Positions 35,445 to 45,224 of a stretch of DNA of 64,000 nucleotides are shown piece after piece. The position numbers were made by a program, and so were the translations under genes. The notes under the pieces were generated by a model. The model was not told where the DNA came from. It made no database searches and saw only the letters and a program-made list of their open reading frames with translations. Numbering within the stretch: the stretch's first letter is position 1; each line of letters opens with the position of its first letter. Source of the DNA: Parafilimonas terrae (GTDB lineage Bacteria; Bacteroidota; Bacteroidia; Chitinophagales; Chitinophagaceae); the NCBI RefSeq assembly GCF_900115755.1, contig NZ_FOXQ01000006.1, positions 124,001-188,000 on the forward strand. Direction: 5' to 3'.

Positions 35445-36227
35445 TTATGAGGCAGGAAGTATCCTTCTGAGTATAAATAAACCTATTGCTTCAATTCTTT
35501 TTTTAAATGAAGCATAGTCACTGTTGGAATGCGCTCCAATACCAATTGTACTAATTAAAAAAGGAAATCCTAACTGAATGCGATTTGATTGCCGGAGCGG
35601 CTTTAATGTTTTAAAGTATAAGGTCTCCATGTGCGATGCTGTATTTTCAGCAAGCTCCCGTTTAATATCGAAGAGATGTTGCTTATAAAATGAGGTTTTC
35701 ATGATAAACAAAGTTGTAACTACGTAATGCTTCTCCAACTTCCAAAAGCTGAAATCCCTCGCATCTGAAAAGAAGTCATATTGCTTTTTATCCTGCAAAT
35801 CAAGCAGTTTATTTAGTTGGGGAAAATACAACCGGCCTGTTGTTTTGATAATGATTGAATTTGAAGTTATCAGCTTGCTGTTATAAATAGCATAATCAAT
35901 AATTTCCATATCGGAATAGCCATAATGAACACCTGGCAGACGTTCGGTTTCTTCAAATTGAAGAAATTCAATATTGCGCTTGTATATATTTTTTTTATTA
36001 GCTATTTTCTTCAATTCAATTAGCTCATAGCCCGAATTTTCCGCGAATACAATTGCTTTGATTCTTTTATCGGAATAATTAAGCCAGTACTCAAATGCTT
36101 TTTTATAATCTTCGAAACGAATATGAGGAGTAGCCCTAAAAGAAGACCGGTTGAGGTTTTTTGGTTTGATGCATGCCGTCATGAGCAACACATATTCACA
36201 ACTTGTATGTATGCCGCGGGCATTCAC
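35445..36227 (-). CDS. Putative polysaccharide biosynthesis protein of unknown type
   Basis: The 260-residue protein probably starts at GTG 36227, which overlaps the previous stop as GTGA. It reads CEYVLLMTACIKPKN at the N-terminus, then RFEDYKKAFEYWLNYSDKRI, AIVFAENSGYELIELKKIAN and SIIIKTTGRLYFPQLNKLL. The pattern (short sheet-helix N-terminus, ENSG motif, KTTGRLYF) recurs in surface-glycan loci and suggests a small glycosyltransferase or transferase-like fold, but I cannot name the family. It is embedded in the operon, so a role in glycan assembly is likely. Confidence 0.7.
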   Translation of the reverse strand: MNARGIHTSCEYVLLMTACIKPKNLNRSSFRATPHIRFEDYKKAFEYWLNYSDKRIKAIVFAENSGYELIELKKIANKKNIYKRNIEFLQFEETERLPGVHYGYSDMEIIDYAIYNSKLITSNSIIIKTTGRLYFPQLNKLLDLQDKKQYDFFSDARDFSFWKLEKHYVVTTLFIMKTSFYKQHLFDIKRELAENTASHMETLYFKTLKPLRQSNRIQLGFPFLISTIGIGAHSNSDYASFKKRIEAIGLFILRRILPAS

Positions 36228-37069
36228 TTTTTATTGATCTTTTCTTCCGTTAATCTCAATGAAATCAGCATTTCAACAATAGTTCTTTGTAATGTATAAT
36301 GCCAGCCCCGCTGCCCGTTGAACAACATGCGTTTTCTGAGCAGGCAAAAGAAAAACATCATCAATGGAGTGTATATTCTTTTTTTCCTGAGTTTTTCAAG
36401 AAACGACATTTCCGGCCCAGGTTTGGTCATCAGCATTGTTGCTTCTTTCATAGAATAGGCAGACTGGTTAAGCAGCCACCGGCTTAATGGTTTACGGTCA
36501 TCATGCAGTATCTTGTTTTTCAGGTCAGCCGTTTTGCCATTTATCCTGAGCCGCTGCGTGTGGCCGTCGTCATAATAAATACAATTGCAACGCTTGAATA
36601 ACACGGGCCTCGGCGTAGTGTTATTGCTGGCCAATGATCTTTCAAATAAAACAAATTCAAAACCTGCATTAAAGGCGCAGGCATGGTTCTGTACAAGTTT
36701 TTGCTTAATCTCTTCAATAAAAGCGTAGGTGAGTATATAGTCGGCATCAAGACTTAATATCCATTCACTACTGCAGAGACTTAAACCATAATTCCATTGC
36801 TGTGCATGGGTATCAAATTTTCGTACATATATTTCTGTATTAGAAAAGCTGTTGATTAATTCCACCGTTTTATCAGTGCTGCCACTATCAACTATAATAA
36901 TCTTTTCTAACCAGGTAAGATGATGCAGCGTTCTGGCTATATTTTCTTCTTCGTTCCAGGTAAGAATAACGGCGGTTAAAGTTTGGGCCGGAACAGCCCG
37001 GCTGTTATTAAAGCCTGGCTGCGATTGTTTTGTAGAGTTGATAGTAAGCATCAGCAATGGTTGCGGCAT
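36224..37069 (-). CDS. Glycosyltransferase family 2
   Basis: Start taken at ATG 37069; ATG 37051 would shorten the overlap with the upstream gene. The GT-A domain begins with LTAVILTWNEEENIARTLHH and has IIIVDSGSTDKTVELI and the metal-binding D-A-D in WILSLDADYIL. It resembles the WaaE/KdtX-like branch of GT2 (TWNEEENI start). The C-terminal part (PLSRWLLNQSAYSMKEATML) fits an amphipathic membrane-associated region. It overlaps the previous gene's end by about 60 bases, unusually long. Confidence 0.9.
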   Translation of the reverse strand: MPQPLLMLTINSTKQSQPGFNNSRAVPAQTLTAVILTWNEEENIARTLHHLTWLEKIIIVDSGSTDKTVELINSFSNTEIYVRKFDTHAQQWNYGLSLCSSEWILSLDADYILTYAFIEEIKQKLVQNHACAFNAGFEFVLFERSLASNNTTPRPVLFKRCNCIYYDDGHTQRLRINGKTADLKNKILHDDRKPLSRWLLNQSAYSMKEATMLMTKPGPEMSFLEKLRKKRIYTPLMMFFFCLLRKRMLFNGQRGWHYTLQRTIVEMLISLRLTEEKINKK

Positions 37070-38027
37070 CAAAACGCTGGCTGTTTTTTTGCCCGTTTAT
37101 AATGAGTTGTTCCCGATAAGCATTATCATTAATAATTTTAAGCAGCCCGCTGCGTATATCATCCACATTATATGGATTAACCAGGCAGGCAGCATCTGCC
37201 GCTATCTCCGGCATAGAAGATATATTGGAAGTAAGCACAGGCCTGCCCGTAGCATTAGCTTCAATAACAGGCATGCCAAAACCCTCAAATGTTGAGACAA
37301 ATGAAACTACATCACAGTTTATGTATTCTGTATATAATTCTTCATTCGACAAACCTTGTTTAATAGTATAAGCTATGCTGTTTTCTTTAAGGCTTTTTAA
37401 ATCCTTTCCTGAAACATTTCCTACTATAACCAGTTTACAAGGCAAAGATTGCAGGGCATCAGCCAGTCTTGCAATATTTTTATTTTCTGCCGCGCCTACC
37501 TGTAATATTACCGGGCAATCTTTATTAAAAATTTTAGCGGCAGGCTGAAAAATTTTATTTACAGCAACCGGTATCACCTGTATCTTCTCCGGCTGACAAC
37601 CTGTGTAATGTATAACTGCCCGCTTTGTAGTTTCTGACACCGTTGTTATATAAGCAGCTTTTTTAACGGGAGCCTTCAGGTATAACCAACCTATTATTTT
37701 TTTTTGAAACCCTGTTTTGCGTTCCATGAAGCGGCAATCGTGTATGGTGAGCAACACATTTTTTTTTCGCATCAACAGGTTAAGGAAATGCACTTCGCCG
37801 GTAATATGTGTAACGCTGTCTTTTTGCTGTTTTAAAGCAGCACGAATAATATTAGTTAGTTTCGACAAGTAACCATCATTAAACCGTTTACAAACTTCAA
37901 TATTAAAATTGATTTTGCTTTTTAGCTGATACCGCAGGTTTTCGAATATATCTTCTATACTGAAATTAAATCCGGGCCTGGGTTTGCGCTGAAAATGGAT
38001 GACATTTATTTTTTCTGAACTTTTCAA
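37008..38027 (-). CDS. Glycosyltransferase family 4 (TTG start)
   Basis: The 339-residue GT-B enzyme has only one usable start, TTG at 38027, because an in-frame stop lies two codons upstream and no early in-frame ATG exists. Motifs include YITTVSETTKRAVIHYTGCQ, the donor-domain strand PVILQVGAAENKNIARLADA and EX7E in FEGFGMPVIEANATGRPVL, followed by SMPEIAADAACLVNP, typical of mannosyl- or rhamnosyl-type GT4 enzymes. The gene lies 37 bases after the polymerase-like gene. Confidence 0.9.
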   Translation of the reverse strand: MKSSEKINVIHFQRKPRPGFNFSIEDIFENLRYQLKSKINFNIEVCKRFNDGYLSKLTNIIRAALKQQKDSVTHITGEVHFLNLLMRKKNVLLTIHDCRFMERKTGFQKKIIGWLYLKAPVKKAAYITTVSETTKRAVIHYTGCQPEKIQVIPVAVNKIFQPAAKIFNKDCPVILQVGAAENKNIARLADALQSLPCKLVIVGNVSGKDLKSLKENSIAYTIKQGLSNEELYTEYINCDVVSFVSTFEGFGMPVIEANATGRPVLTSNISSMPEIAADAACLVNPYNVDDIRSGLLKIINDNAYREQLIINGQKNSQRFDAATIADAYYQLYKTIAARL

Positions 38028-38064
38028 TATTTATTGTTTCTAAAAACAATCCCGGTTTTAAAGT

Positions 38065-39402
38065 TTACTCCTCATCAGTTTTCACCACTTCTTCGGCTAA
38101 TATCTCTTCTTCCTCATCTTCATCCTCCGGTTTATTAAATGCAGCAAGCACCAATCCACCAGAAATAATGGAAAAACCTAAGTTGGTAGGCTGTCCCCAT
38201 TGCCCCTGCAATATTTGTATAAATCCAAAACTTAAAAGCATCCAGGGTAATGCATTCTTTAATTTTAATTCCCTGATGCCTTTTGATAAAGTGGAAATAC
38301 CAAAAGCTATCCGGACAATGATAATAATAAACCCCATCAGTAAACCCATTTCTCCTATTACCCTTCCCCATTCCTGTTCTGCAATAAGAAATGTAACTTT
38401 CCCTGTTAACATTTGTGCACCGGCATTCGTACCCATGCCCAGCCCATATCCAAAAAAGGGCATATTAGGCGCATTTTCAACGGCATAAACCATCCCGCCC
38501 AGAAACCTGTCCATAAATACGCTGTTTAAGCCACCTTCGCTTTCATTGGCAGAAGTAAATCTTGCAGTGAACACTTCCGTGCCCGTTGAAAAGAAGCCCT
38601 GGTTTTCTATCAGGTAAAAAACAGCCAGAAAAATTATTATGCCAATAGCAATACGCTTAAGATAGTTAGGCCGGTACCATACAGAAACAGTCATAAAGGC
38701 TGTAGAAAGAAATACTTCAAATAATAGCGTACGGCTGATGGAGAAAGGAACAGCAAAAAGCAAACAAACAGTAGATGTAATCAGCAGAAACCTGTTTATC
38801 AAAAAACTATTGAACCAAAAATAAAAAACATAAGCGGCCACTAATCCATAAAAAAGAGAAGTACCAGTTGTAAATGAAAAAGTACCCGGAGGCCTGTAAT
38901 AACCTAATGCACCGCTGAATCCCGCTCCGCTCATATCTCCTCCCACGCCCCGGTTTACAAACGCACTTTGAGGGCTAAAGAACTGGGCAATAATCAGTGC
39001 TGTCATTGGCAATGATATCCACAATAATACTTTGCCATACCTGATTACATCCTGAATGGTAAATATCTCAGCTATAGCAAACATTAAAGGAAAATGGATA
39101 ATGAATATTCTTGCCCCATATATTGCCACCATAAGATTACCGTGCCCCTGTAACAAGGCTGTTATAATGCCAAAGCAGCCTATCAGGATCATCCAGAAGC
39201 TATATGGATTAAATTTCAGAATTCCCTTCATCCTTGATACAAAAAGAATATAAATAGCAATAGGATCTCTTACAATCAGTAAAGGATTTGACAAACCTGG
39301 CAGAACCCATTTACGCAATGCCCCTTCAAAAATTAAAAGTATGAGGTACAACCATACAGCAGTTCTTAAACGCTTTAATGTTATGCTGTTACCCGTAACC
39401 AT
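38065..39402 (-). CDS. Wzy/O-antigen ligase-like polytopic membrane protein
   Basis: The 445-residue protein has about ten hydrophobic segments and one large central loop (GVGGDMSGAGFSGALGYYRP), the layout of Wzy polymerases and WaaL-type ligases. It starts with a segment common in Bacteroidota members (LYLILLIFEGALRKWVLPGL). Wzy joins repeat units in the periplasm; a ligase moves glycan to an acceptor. The C-terminus is strikingly acidic (NKPEDEDEEEEILAEEVV). It is the only polymerase- or ligase-like gene in the locus, so it bears on which export route is used. Choosing between polymerase and ligase is not possible here. Confidence 0.8.
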   Translation of the reverse strand: MVTGNSITLKRLRTAVWLYLILLIFEGALRKWVLPGLSNPLLIVRDPIAIYILFVSRMKGILKFNPYSFWMILIGCFGIITALLQGHGNLMVAIYGARIFIIHFPLMFAIAEIFTIQDVIRYGKVLLWISLPMTALIIAQFFSPQSAFVNRGVGGDMSGAGFSGALGYYRPPGTFSFTTGTSLFYGLVAAYVFYFWFNSFLINRFLLITSTVCLLFAVPFSISRTLLFEVFLSTAFMTVSVWYRPNYLKRIAIGIIIFLAVFYLIENQGFFSTGTEVFTARFTSANESEGGLNSVFMDRFLGGMVYAVENAPNMPFFGYGLGMGTNAGAQMLTGKVTFLIAEQEWGRVIGEMGLLMGFIIIIVRIAFGISTLSKGIRELKLKNALPWMLLSFGFIQILQGQWGQPTNLGFSIISGGLVLAAFNKPEDEDEEEEILAEEVVKTDEE

Positions 39403-39416
39403 GGCAGGATAAAAAT

Positions 39417-40640
39417 TTAATCTTTAAATGCGCCTAAAATTGTCTGGCCATACTTATCCCATGTATAATCAGAGGCATGTATAAATGCTGCCTCTCTCAT
39501 CTCGCCTAATAGTAAACGGTTTTCCAAAAACCAGTTGATTTTTTCGGCAATTGCTTCCGGGGATCTGATAGGAACTAAAAAGCCGGTTTCGCCTTCCTTA
39601 ATAAGATCTTCTCCGCCCGTATTAGGTGTAACTATAAGAGGCAGTCCTCTGCTCATGGCTTCCTGCATTACCAGCGCCCTGCCTTCAACAATTGATGGCA
39701 GGCAAAGCACATCACAGGTTTCCATTAATTCAAGTACTTCAGTATGAACTCTTGGCCGCTCATATTGAAATGAAGGACAGGCTTTTTGATAAAACTGAAG
39801 CGGCGCAAGCAAACTCCCTAACACAATAAGCTGTATATGATTTGTATTTAATAAACCAATAGCTTCAAATAAATCAGCCAGCCCTTTACGCTGGCTCATA
39901 CTGCCTGCAAATAAAATACGCAGCGGCTTCTTAATGGACCTGTCATGAATTTTTTTATCATAGTTTGAAAAGCGAGGCGTGCCAAAAGGGGAAATAATTA
40001 TTCTTTTTTGCATCGCCCAACCTGGTAATGATGCTGCCACAAACCTGCTTGGTGTAATTACCGTATCTGACAATTCCAATTCTATGATTTTACGTTGGAG
40101 CTTTTCTTTTGAATCAGCAATTCCACCTTTTAAAGTAGGTTTCCAGCCAGGCCATCGTTCGGCTTCTTCCGTCAATAATGTGCGTGCTGTTTCCCAATAA
40201 GCAATGGGCAACTCATACACACACTGCAATCCTCTTTCTTTAGCCGATGTGAAAGTATAATAGCTGCCATCTTCATATCCATAAACAGCTTTAATTGAAG
40301 GATAAGCATCGAGTTTACGGGCGAGGTACCTGTCTAAACTTTTATACACCGTATTAATACCGAAAGCACTTGATTCTTTATTGGTAAAATAAGATAACCC
40401 AAGTTTATTAAAAACGTGCCGGCCTGCTTCCCTCCAGGAATATGATTCTGTAAACGGACGCAGCTTTTCATCAAACTCTCTCCGGTTAAGGTCTTTAATA
40501 AGAAATCTTCTGAGCTTTTCTGAGTTTTCAAAACAGGCAATAGTAGTAAAAAACTTTTCAAGCATACCTGCCTTGTATAAACACATAACGATAGCCCTTA
40601 CATTGGCGTTTCCTGTTGGATGTGAGATAACAAATTTCAA
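39417..40640 (-). CDS. Glycosyltransferase family 4 (TTG start)
   Basis: The N-terminus MKFVISHPTGNANVRAIVMC is natural for a GT-B enzyme and begins with TTG at 40640. The 407-residue protein has KPLRILFAGSMSQRKGLADL, the usual first strand and lysine of the donor domain, and EX7E in VEGRALVMQEAMSRGLPLIV followed by NTGGEDLIKEGETGFLVPIR. It probably adds a hexose during repeat-unit assembly. It lies 14 bases upstream of the polymerase-like gene and 24 downstream of another GT4. Confidence 0.9.
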   Translation of the reverse strand: MKFVISHPTGNANVRAIVMCLYKAGMLEKFFTTIACFENSEKLRRFLIKDLNRREFDEKLRPFTESYSWREAGRHVFNKLGLSYFTNKESSAFGINTVYKSLDRYLARKLDAYPSIKAVYGYEDGSYYTFTSAKERGLQCVYELPIAYWETARTLLTEEAERWPGWKPTLKGGIADSKEKLQRKIIELELSDTVITPSRFVAASLPGWAMQKRIIISPFGTPRFSNYDKKIHDRSIKKPLRILFAGSMSQRKGLADLFEAIGLLNTNHIQLIVLGSLLAPLQFYQKACPSFQYERPRVHTEVLELMETCDVLCLPSIVEGRALVMQEAMSRGLPLIVTPNTGGEDLIKEGETGFLVPIRSPEAIAEKINWFLENRLLLGEMREAAFIHASDYTWDKYGQTILGAFKD

Positions 40641-40664
40641 AAATATTCTTTGTATAAATTATCC

Positions 40665-41729
40665 TTAGGATGCAAAAACGGATTCCCATTTATTTATCAA
40701 AACTTCACGGGAAAAATGCTGTTTATAAAATGCCTGCTGCTTATCGCCTGATATGTCGCCATTTTTAATGTCGCAGGCAAGCTGCAAGACGGTTTGCTTT
40801 ACCACTTCATAATCTTTTATATCAATAATTTTTGATAGAACAGGATCACAGGCAATATCAGCAATCCCCCCTTTGTTTGAAGATATCCATGGTATCCCGG
40901 CACTCATTATTTCCAGCAAAGAAATTGGCAACCCTTCCGCATGTGTGGTAAATAACAGGAAGGCATCCAGTAAACTGACGATCTCGCTAAGCTCCTCCTT
41001 GTTATTAAAAGCACCATGAAAAGACAGGTTAGGATATTTATTAAAAAAAGAGGAAGAGTATTCGTCACCTGTTCCCCACAAATGAAAAGAAATATTCCTG
41101 CAGTCCGGGTCTTCGCTAAGCCTGCATATTAAATCTATCCCTTTAGCAGGTATTAAACGGCCATAATAGCCGAAATGCAGTTTGTTACTGCTGTTTATTT
41201 CTTTGCGCATCTTTTTACTATTACTTAAATCACGCGAAAAACAGTGTACAGCATTAACAGGCCTTTTCAATTCTCTGTTAAGATTAATGGCATTAATATT
41301 TGAACAAGCAATAACATGATCTGCTAATAGCATACTTTTTTTATATTTTGGATTTAATGCATGGAAAAAATCCCGGTCGGCCTCCATGTGATGATGAAGT
41401 ACCCATTTTTTATACCTGAGTATTTTTGCAGCTAAGAAAACACTTGCTCCATTTCCGTTTGTGTACAAAACATCGTATCGTTTAACTGATAAATTCAGCA
41501 AAGTCTTCATCAAAATAACCCGTCTTTTTAAGGGATTAGCTGACTTTATAAAAAACACCCTGCTGCAATTTCTTTTTAAAATTTCTTCGTGCAACTTCAT
41601 TTTGAAGTTTGCAACCAGCAAATCAATTTCAAAATGCGGCAGCATGTTTTTACAAAACTCTATAATATGGCTTTCAATACCTCCCGAAGGCATTAATTGT
41701 GTACAATAAATTAATATTCTTTTCTTCAT
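40665..41729 (-). CDS. Glycosyltransferase family 4
   Basis: The 354-residue GT-B protein starts MKKRILIYCTQLMPSGGIES, with the acceptor loop SGGIESH of many GT4 enzymes. The donor domain has LHFGYYGRLIPAKGIDLICR and EX7E in AEGLPISLLEIMSAGIPWIS, followed by SNKGGIADI. All usual catalytic landmarks are present. Ribosome spacing to its neighbours is short, so it is part of the same operon. Confidence 0.9.
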   Translation of the reverse strand: MKKRILIYCTQLMPSGGIESHIIEFCKNMLPHFEIDLLVANFKMKLHEEILKRNCSRVFFIKSANPLKRRVILMKTLLNLSVKRYDVLYTNGNGASVFLAAKILRYKKWVLHHHMEADRDFFHALNPKYKKSMLLADHVIACSNINAINLNRELKRPVNAVHCFSRDLSNSKKMRKEINSSNKLHFGYYGRLIPAKGIDLICRLSEDPDCRNISFHLWGTGDEYSSSFFNKYPNLSFHGAFNNKEELSEIVSLLDAFLLFTTHAEGLPISLLEIMSAGIPWISSNKGGIADIACDPVLSKIIDIKDYEVVKQTVLQLACDIKNGDISGDKQQAFYKQHFSREVLINKWESVFAS

Positions 41730-41781
41730 GCCGTTAGCAACTAACGTTTACAAGAAGGTGCAAAAAATTTCAAAAGATGAT

Positions 41782-42885
41782 TCATTGATTCAATATGGAA
41801 AGAAATTTATGGCTTATATGCTGTACACCCCATTTTTCAGCAGGGCGTTGTGAGAGATATTTATTATAAGCATTTATTTCATTCTCATACTTATTGGTTG
41901 GTGAAGAGGAAAGCGTTACAACAGGAACATTGTGCAAGCGCAAAGCGGCATAGGCGCCGCTTTTACCAATAAATTCATAAGGCGTACATAAAACAGCTTC
42001 ATCTAAAATATTCATCACACTTGATACATTTTCTTCCGTCAGTTCACCAAGTTCAACAAAACTCACCTTGTTTTTCAGTCTCTTTTTTAATTTCAGCAAT
42101 TCATCAGGTCGGTTGTTTTTTCCAAAGATGATAATAGCAACCTGTTTATCATGCCTTTTATTTTCCAAAAACTTTGGAATAACCTCCGATAAATTAGACT
42201 CCGGGTAAAGCGTACCAAAAACACCCAGTTTATAAAAAGAATTTCCTTCCATTTCAACCGAATATTCTTTTTCAATAGATGAAATATATTCTTTATTTGG
42301 CTGGTGCCGGCTTATGTTGCTGAAAAGTGGCAGCCGCGTAACATCAATATCTTTTTCACTTAATACAAGCTCATATAAAACATTAGTTGTTGTTACACTT
42401 ACAGGATTAAGCAATTTTATTAATGAAGCCGCAATCCTTCTTTGAAAATAACCATATATTTTATGCAGGAAAGGCGCGGCAGGGCTTATGCCTATCCATG
42501 TTTCATGAAACATAATGTGCCATTTGTAATTTGCAGTTAATCCCGACAATACACCAGGCAAATAAAATGGCAACCCTTTTTTATCGAAGCTATAAGACAC
42601 ATATTGAAGGCTTAGCCAATCAGGTTTGAAAGAAGATATGAGTGCTGCAACCTGCCTTATTTTTTCATTCCATTGCATGCCGGCAGAATAACGGTAGGCT
42701 GTTATCTCTTTTGATCCATCATGCTGCGCCTCTTTTACCCATGCTGATGACAGAAACTTATCGTTCAGGGAGATGATCACCGCTTCGTTTCCGGAAGCCA
42801 TTAAACCGGCTGCCAGTTTCCTGGAATAGTCGCCAACTCCATCTCTGCCGGGTTGCAAAGAGCCACATAGGAAAATAATTTTCAA
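41782..42885 (-). CDS. Glycosyltransferase-like GT-B protein, atypical donor motif (TTG start)
   Basis: The 367-residue protein begins MKIIFLCGSLQPGRDGVGDY with TTG at 42885 as its start. The loop GRDGVGDYSRKLAAGLMASG is a GT4-type acceptor loop. The donor domain is recognisable (FYKLGVFGTLYPESNLSEVI) but the EX7E catalytic pair is missing: the matching place reads FIGKSGAYAALRLHNVPVVT. It may be an inverting or divergent GT-B, or a catalytically weak member. No damage to the reading frame is seen. Confidence 0.78.
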   Translation of the reverse strand: MKIIFLCGSLQPGRDGVGDYSRKLAAGLMASGNEAVIISLNDKFLSSAWVKEAQHDGSKEITAYRYSAGMQWNEKIRQVAALISSFKPDWLSLQYVSYSFDKKGLPFYLPGVLSGLTANYKWHIMFHETWIGISPAAPFLHKIYGYFQRRIAASLIKLLNPVSVTTTNVLYELVLSEKDIDVTRLPLFSNISRHQPNKEYISSIEKEYSVEMEGNSFYKLGVFGTLYPESNLSEVIPKFLENKRHDKQVAIIIFGKNNRPDELLKLKKRLKNKVSFVELGELTEENVSSVMNILDEAVLCTPYEFIGKSGAYAALRLHNVPVVTLSSSPTNKYENEINAYNKYLSQRPAEKWGVQHISHKFLSILNQ

Positions 42886-42910
42886 TCTTCTGGATATTTA
42901 AGTTCAGGTG

Positions 42911-44035
42911 TTATAAATATGGTACCCCTGAGGTTTTCAGGCGATTTTCAGGAATGATTTTTTGCAGGATTAATGCAAAGTATTTTTTCCAGTAAATATG
43001 AGTTTTGTTAATAAAAAAACCAATCGCTAAACTCGATATTAAAACCACCATTATTGCTGCAAGCATAGCAACCCAATTACCCTCATCTGTTCCGAATATA
43101 CTTCTGTAAAGAATAAATAATGGTGCATGAAGCAGGTATAAAGGGAAAGTAAGGTTTGCGAGCCTGCGCATTACAGCATTAAGGCTGTGTTGCATAACCT
43201 TTTTCGCCTCCACATTCGGCAATAACCAGATACCTGCAGAAAGTGTGAAGCCAATTATATAATCTGTAAAAAACTGGTTGGTAAAATACAGCGGTTTTTT
43301 ACCCAGCGTAAATGGCATGGCAGGCAGTATCTCCATTAAAAAAACCGGCATAAGCATAAGTAAAATACCAGTAACCCACCGGAGCCGATAGCTAATACCA
43401 GGTTCGGGCATCCTGTAAGCAAAATAACCCATCATCCATACCGGCAACATCAGCAGTATTTTAGGGCCTGCCAACAGGCAGATGCCTGCCAATAACAAAT
43501 AAAAAAATTTGGTGCTTCTTGCATACATGCACACCCCGCATAAACAGTAGTACCAAAATTCAAAACTCAACGACCAAAGGGGGCCGTTAATTGGAGGGGC
43601 GGCAGAAAAAAACCATATTTCGTTTAAGTATAAGGCGGAAAGAATATACCGTATAAAAGAATCTCCGCGGCTGTAACCTTCAAACAAGTTGGAGGAATTA
43701 TAATATACATACAACTGAACAAGGCTTGTAATGATTAAACATGGAATAAGCACTGAATATAATTTTGACAATCTTGCCTGCGCATATTGTTTCCAGCTTC
43801 TTCTGTTTTTAAAAGTAGTGTATGCAATTACATAGCCTGACAATACAAAAAACACAACTACTGCAGTGTGCCCCCAATCTTTATCCAGATAGCCTGCAAA
43901 TCCCCATTGAATAATAGCATGATGAATAAGAACGGTTATTGCGGCGGCTATTCTTAATACATCAAGCACTATGCTTTTTGATCCGGAGATTTCTTTGTTG
44001 CTTAGCAAATGATCGTTATTTTGGATTGGCTTCAT
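42911..44035 (-). CDS. Acyltransferase family 3 membrane protein (glycan O-acetylase)
   Basis: The 374-residue protein has about ten membrane helices. It begins with the acyltransferase-3 signature VLDVLRIAAAITVLIHHAII, with the conserved histidine, then VVVFFVLSGYVIAYTTFKNR with the conserved R-containing loop. Such proteins use acetyl-CoA-derived acetyl groups to decorate sugars across the inner membrane. It stands directly after a GT2 gene (no gap), so the polysaccharide is probably O-acetylated. Confidence 0.92.
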   Translation of the reverse strand: MKPIQNNDHLLSNKEISGSKSIVLDVLRIAAAITVLIHHAIIQWGFAGYLDKDWGHTAVVVFFVLSGYVIAYTTFKNRRSWKQYAQARLSKLYSVLIPCLIITSLVQLYVYYNSSNLFEGYSRGDSFIRYILSALYLNEIWFFSAAPPINGPLWSLSFEFWYYCLCGVCMYARSTKFFYLLLAGICLLAGPKILLMLPVWMMGYFAYRMPEPGISYRLRWVTGILLMLMPVFLMEILPAMPFTLGKKPLYFTNQFFTDYIIGFTLSAGIWLLPNVEAKKVMQHSLNAVMRRLANLTFPLYLLHAPLFILYRSIFGTDEGNWVAMLAAIMVVLISSLAIGFFINKTHIYWKKYFALILQKIIPENRLKTSGVPYL

Positions 44036-45043
44036 TTATTCCGAGATCGCAGGCAAATTATCCATTCTGGCCTTTTTATAACCCTTTAAATACTTTAATC
44101 CGTTGAGCAGTTTTAAAGGCATTAACCTATTAAAGATATTGTAGCGCTTTACTATTTTCGGCGATGGTTTTAATTTAATTATCCTTATTAAATACTTCAG
44201 GATATCTGAAATATTCTTCGTCCCCAAACTCTCTTTAAAAGCCATCTCACGATTAGCATGCTTTATCGCATAAACCCTTACAATGTAATTGGAAAAATTA
44301 TTTTCATTTAGATATTTAAGCAAAATTGCAGATGATCCAATTGATCGCTCTTGCCTTGCAATATTTCTCTGTTGTGAGCTTTGCAGTACTGAAAAATTAT
44401 TACCGTGCACTCTCCATATTGACAAACTATTTTCAATAAAAAAACTCTTGCCATGAAGCAATACTGCATAAAGTAAAAACTCATCAATGTACATATCTAT
44501 TTCGGCTGGTATATTTATCTTTTTAAGTACTGATGATCTTGCTGCATACGTTGACCCACCTCCAAAAAGTATGTTTTCAGAAAGAAAATAATGTAATAAC
44601 TCAGTGCCATTAATAGGTTTATTCAAAACAGCCTTGCTTATTTTCTCTTTTGAAATTACTGCTCCAATTCTATTAACCAGAGTAGCGGCTGATGCTACAT
44701 GTACGATATTTTTATCAGACTCAAAAACAGCAACCGTTTTACTTATTTTATCTGGCAAATAATAATCATCGGCATCGAGGTTAAATATATAATTGCCATT
44801 GCAAAGTGTTATTGCCTGTTGGGTAGCATAAGCCTTACCCTTATTTTTTTGAAAATAATACCGTATGTTACATGAGTCCTTATAATTGCTTACTATACTC
44901 TTTGTGTTATCAACAGACCCGTCATCGTAAACTATTATTTCTATTTGAGTTTTTGGATAGTCTTGTCTTAATACAGACTCAATCGCATCACCAATATAAA
45001 GCGCATAGTTATAAGTTGGAATTATTACGCTAACTAGCGGCAT
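44036..45043 (-). CDS. Glycosyltransferase family 2
   Basis: Start chosen at ATG 45043 (MPLVSVIIPTYNYALYIGDA), which gives the standard GT2 beginning; a TTG at 45067 would add eight residues. The GT-A domain has EIIVYDDGSVDNTKSIVSNY and the D-A-D in NYIFNLDADDYYLPDKISKT. About 335 residues, ending in a basic helical tail that may touch the membrane. A 157-base gap lies upstream, containing a possible internal promoter. Confidence 0.9.
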   Translation of the reverse strand: MPLVSVIIPTYNYALYIGDAIESVLRQDYPKTQIEIIVYDDGSVDNTKSIVSNYKDSCNIRYYFQKNKGKAYATQQAITLCNGNYIFNLDADDYYLPDKISKTVAVFESDKNIVHVASAATLVNRIGAVISKEKISKAVLNKPINGTELLHYFLSENILFGGGSTYAARSSVLKKINIPAEIDMYIDEFLLYAVLLHGKSFFIENSLSIWRVHGNNFSVLQSSQQRNIARQERSIGSSAILLKYLNENNFSNYIVRVYAIKHANREMAFKESLGTKNISDILKYLIRIIKLKPSPKIVKRYNIFNRLMPLKLLNGLKYLKGYKKARMDNLPAISE

Positions 45044-45157
45044 TCCCTGTTTATTTTCGTGTAGCAAAAGTTCTATGTTTTTCGCAGTAAAATGACTTAG
45101 TGTAACGGTTGATATCTCATTTTAATATAAAACAAATTGTAGCAAGCATACTTATTG

Positions 45158-45165
45158 CAAATTTA
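45158..45165 (-). promoter_or_regulatory. Possible internal promoter (-7 element) in the polysaccharide operon
   Basis: The minus strand reads TAAATTTG, a perfect TAnnTTTG match, inside the only longer gap (157 bases) of this part of the operon, upstream of the GT2 gene that starts at 45043. No matching -33 TTTG is seen, so this is tentative. Confidence 0.3.
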
Positions 45166-45224
45166 ATAAAGGGCTGCAGAAGTAGTAAGTCTCTTGCAAC
45201 TAAAATAATGATACCATAGAACTA

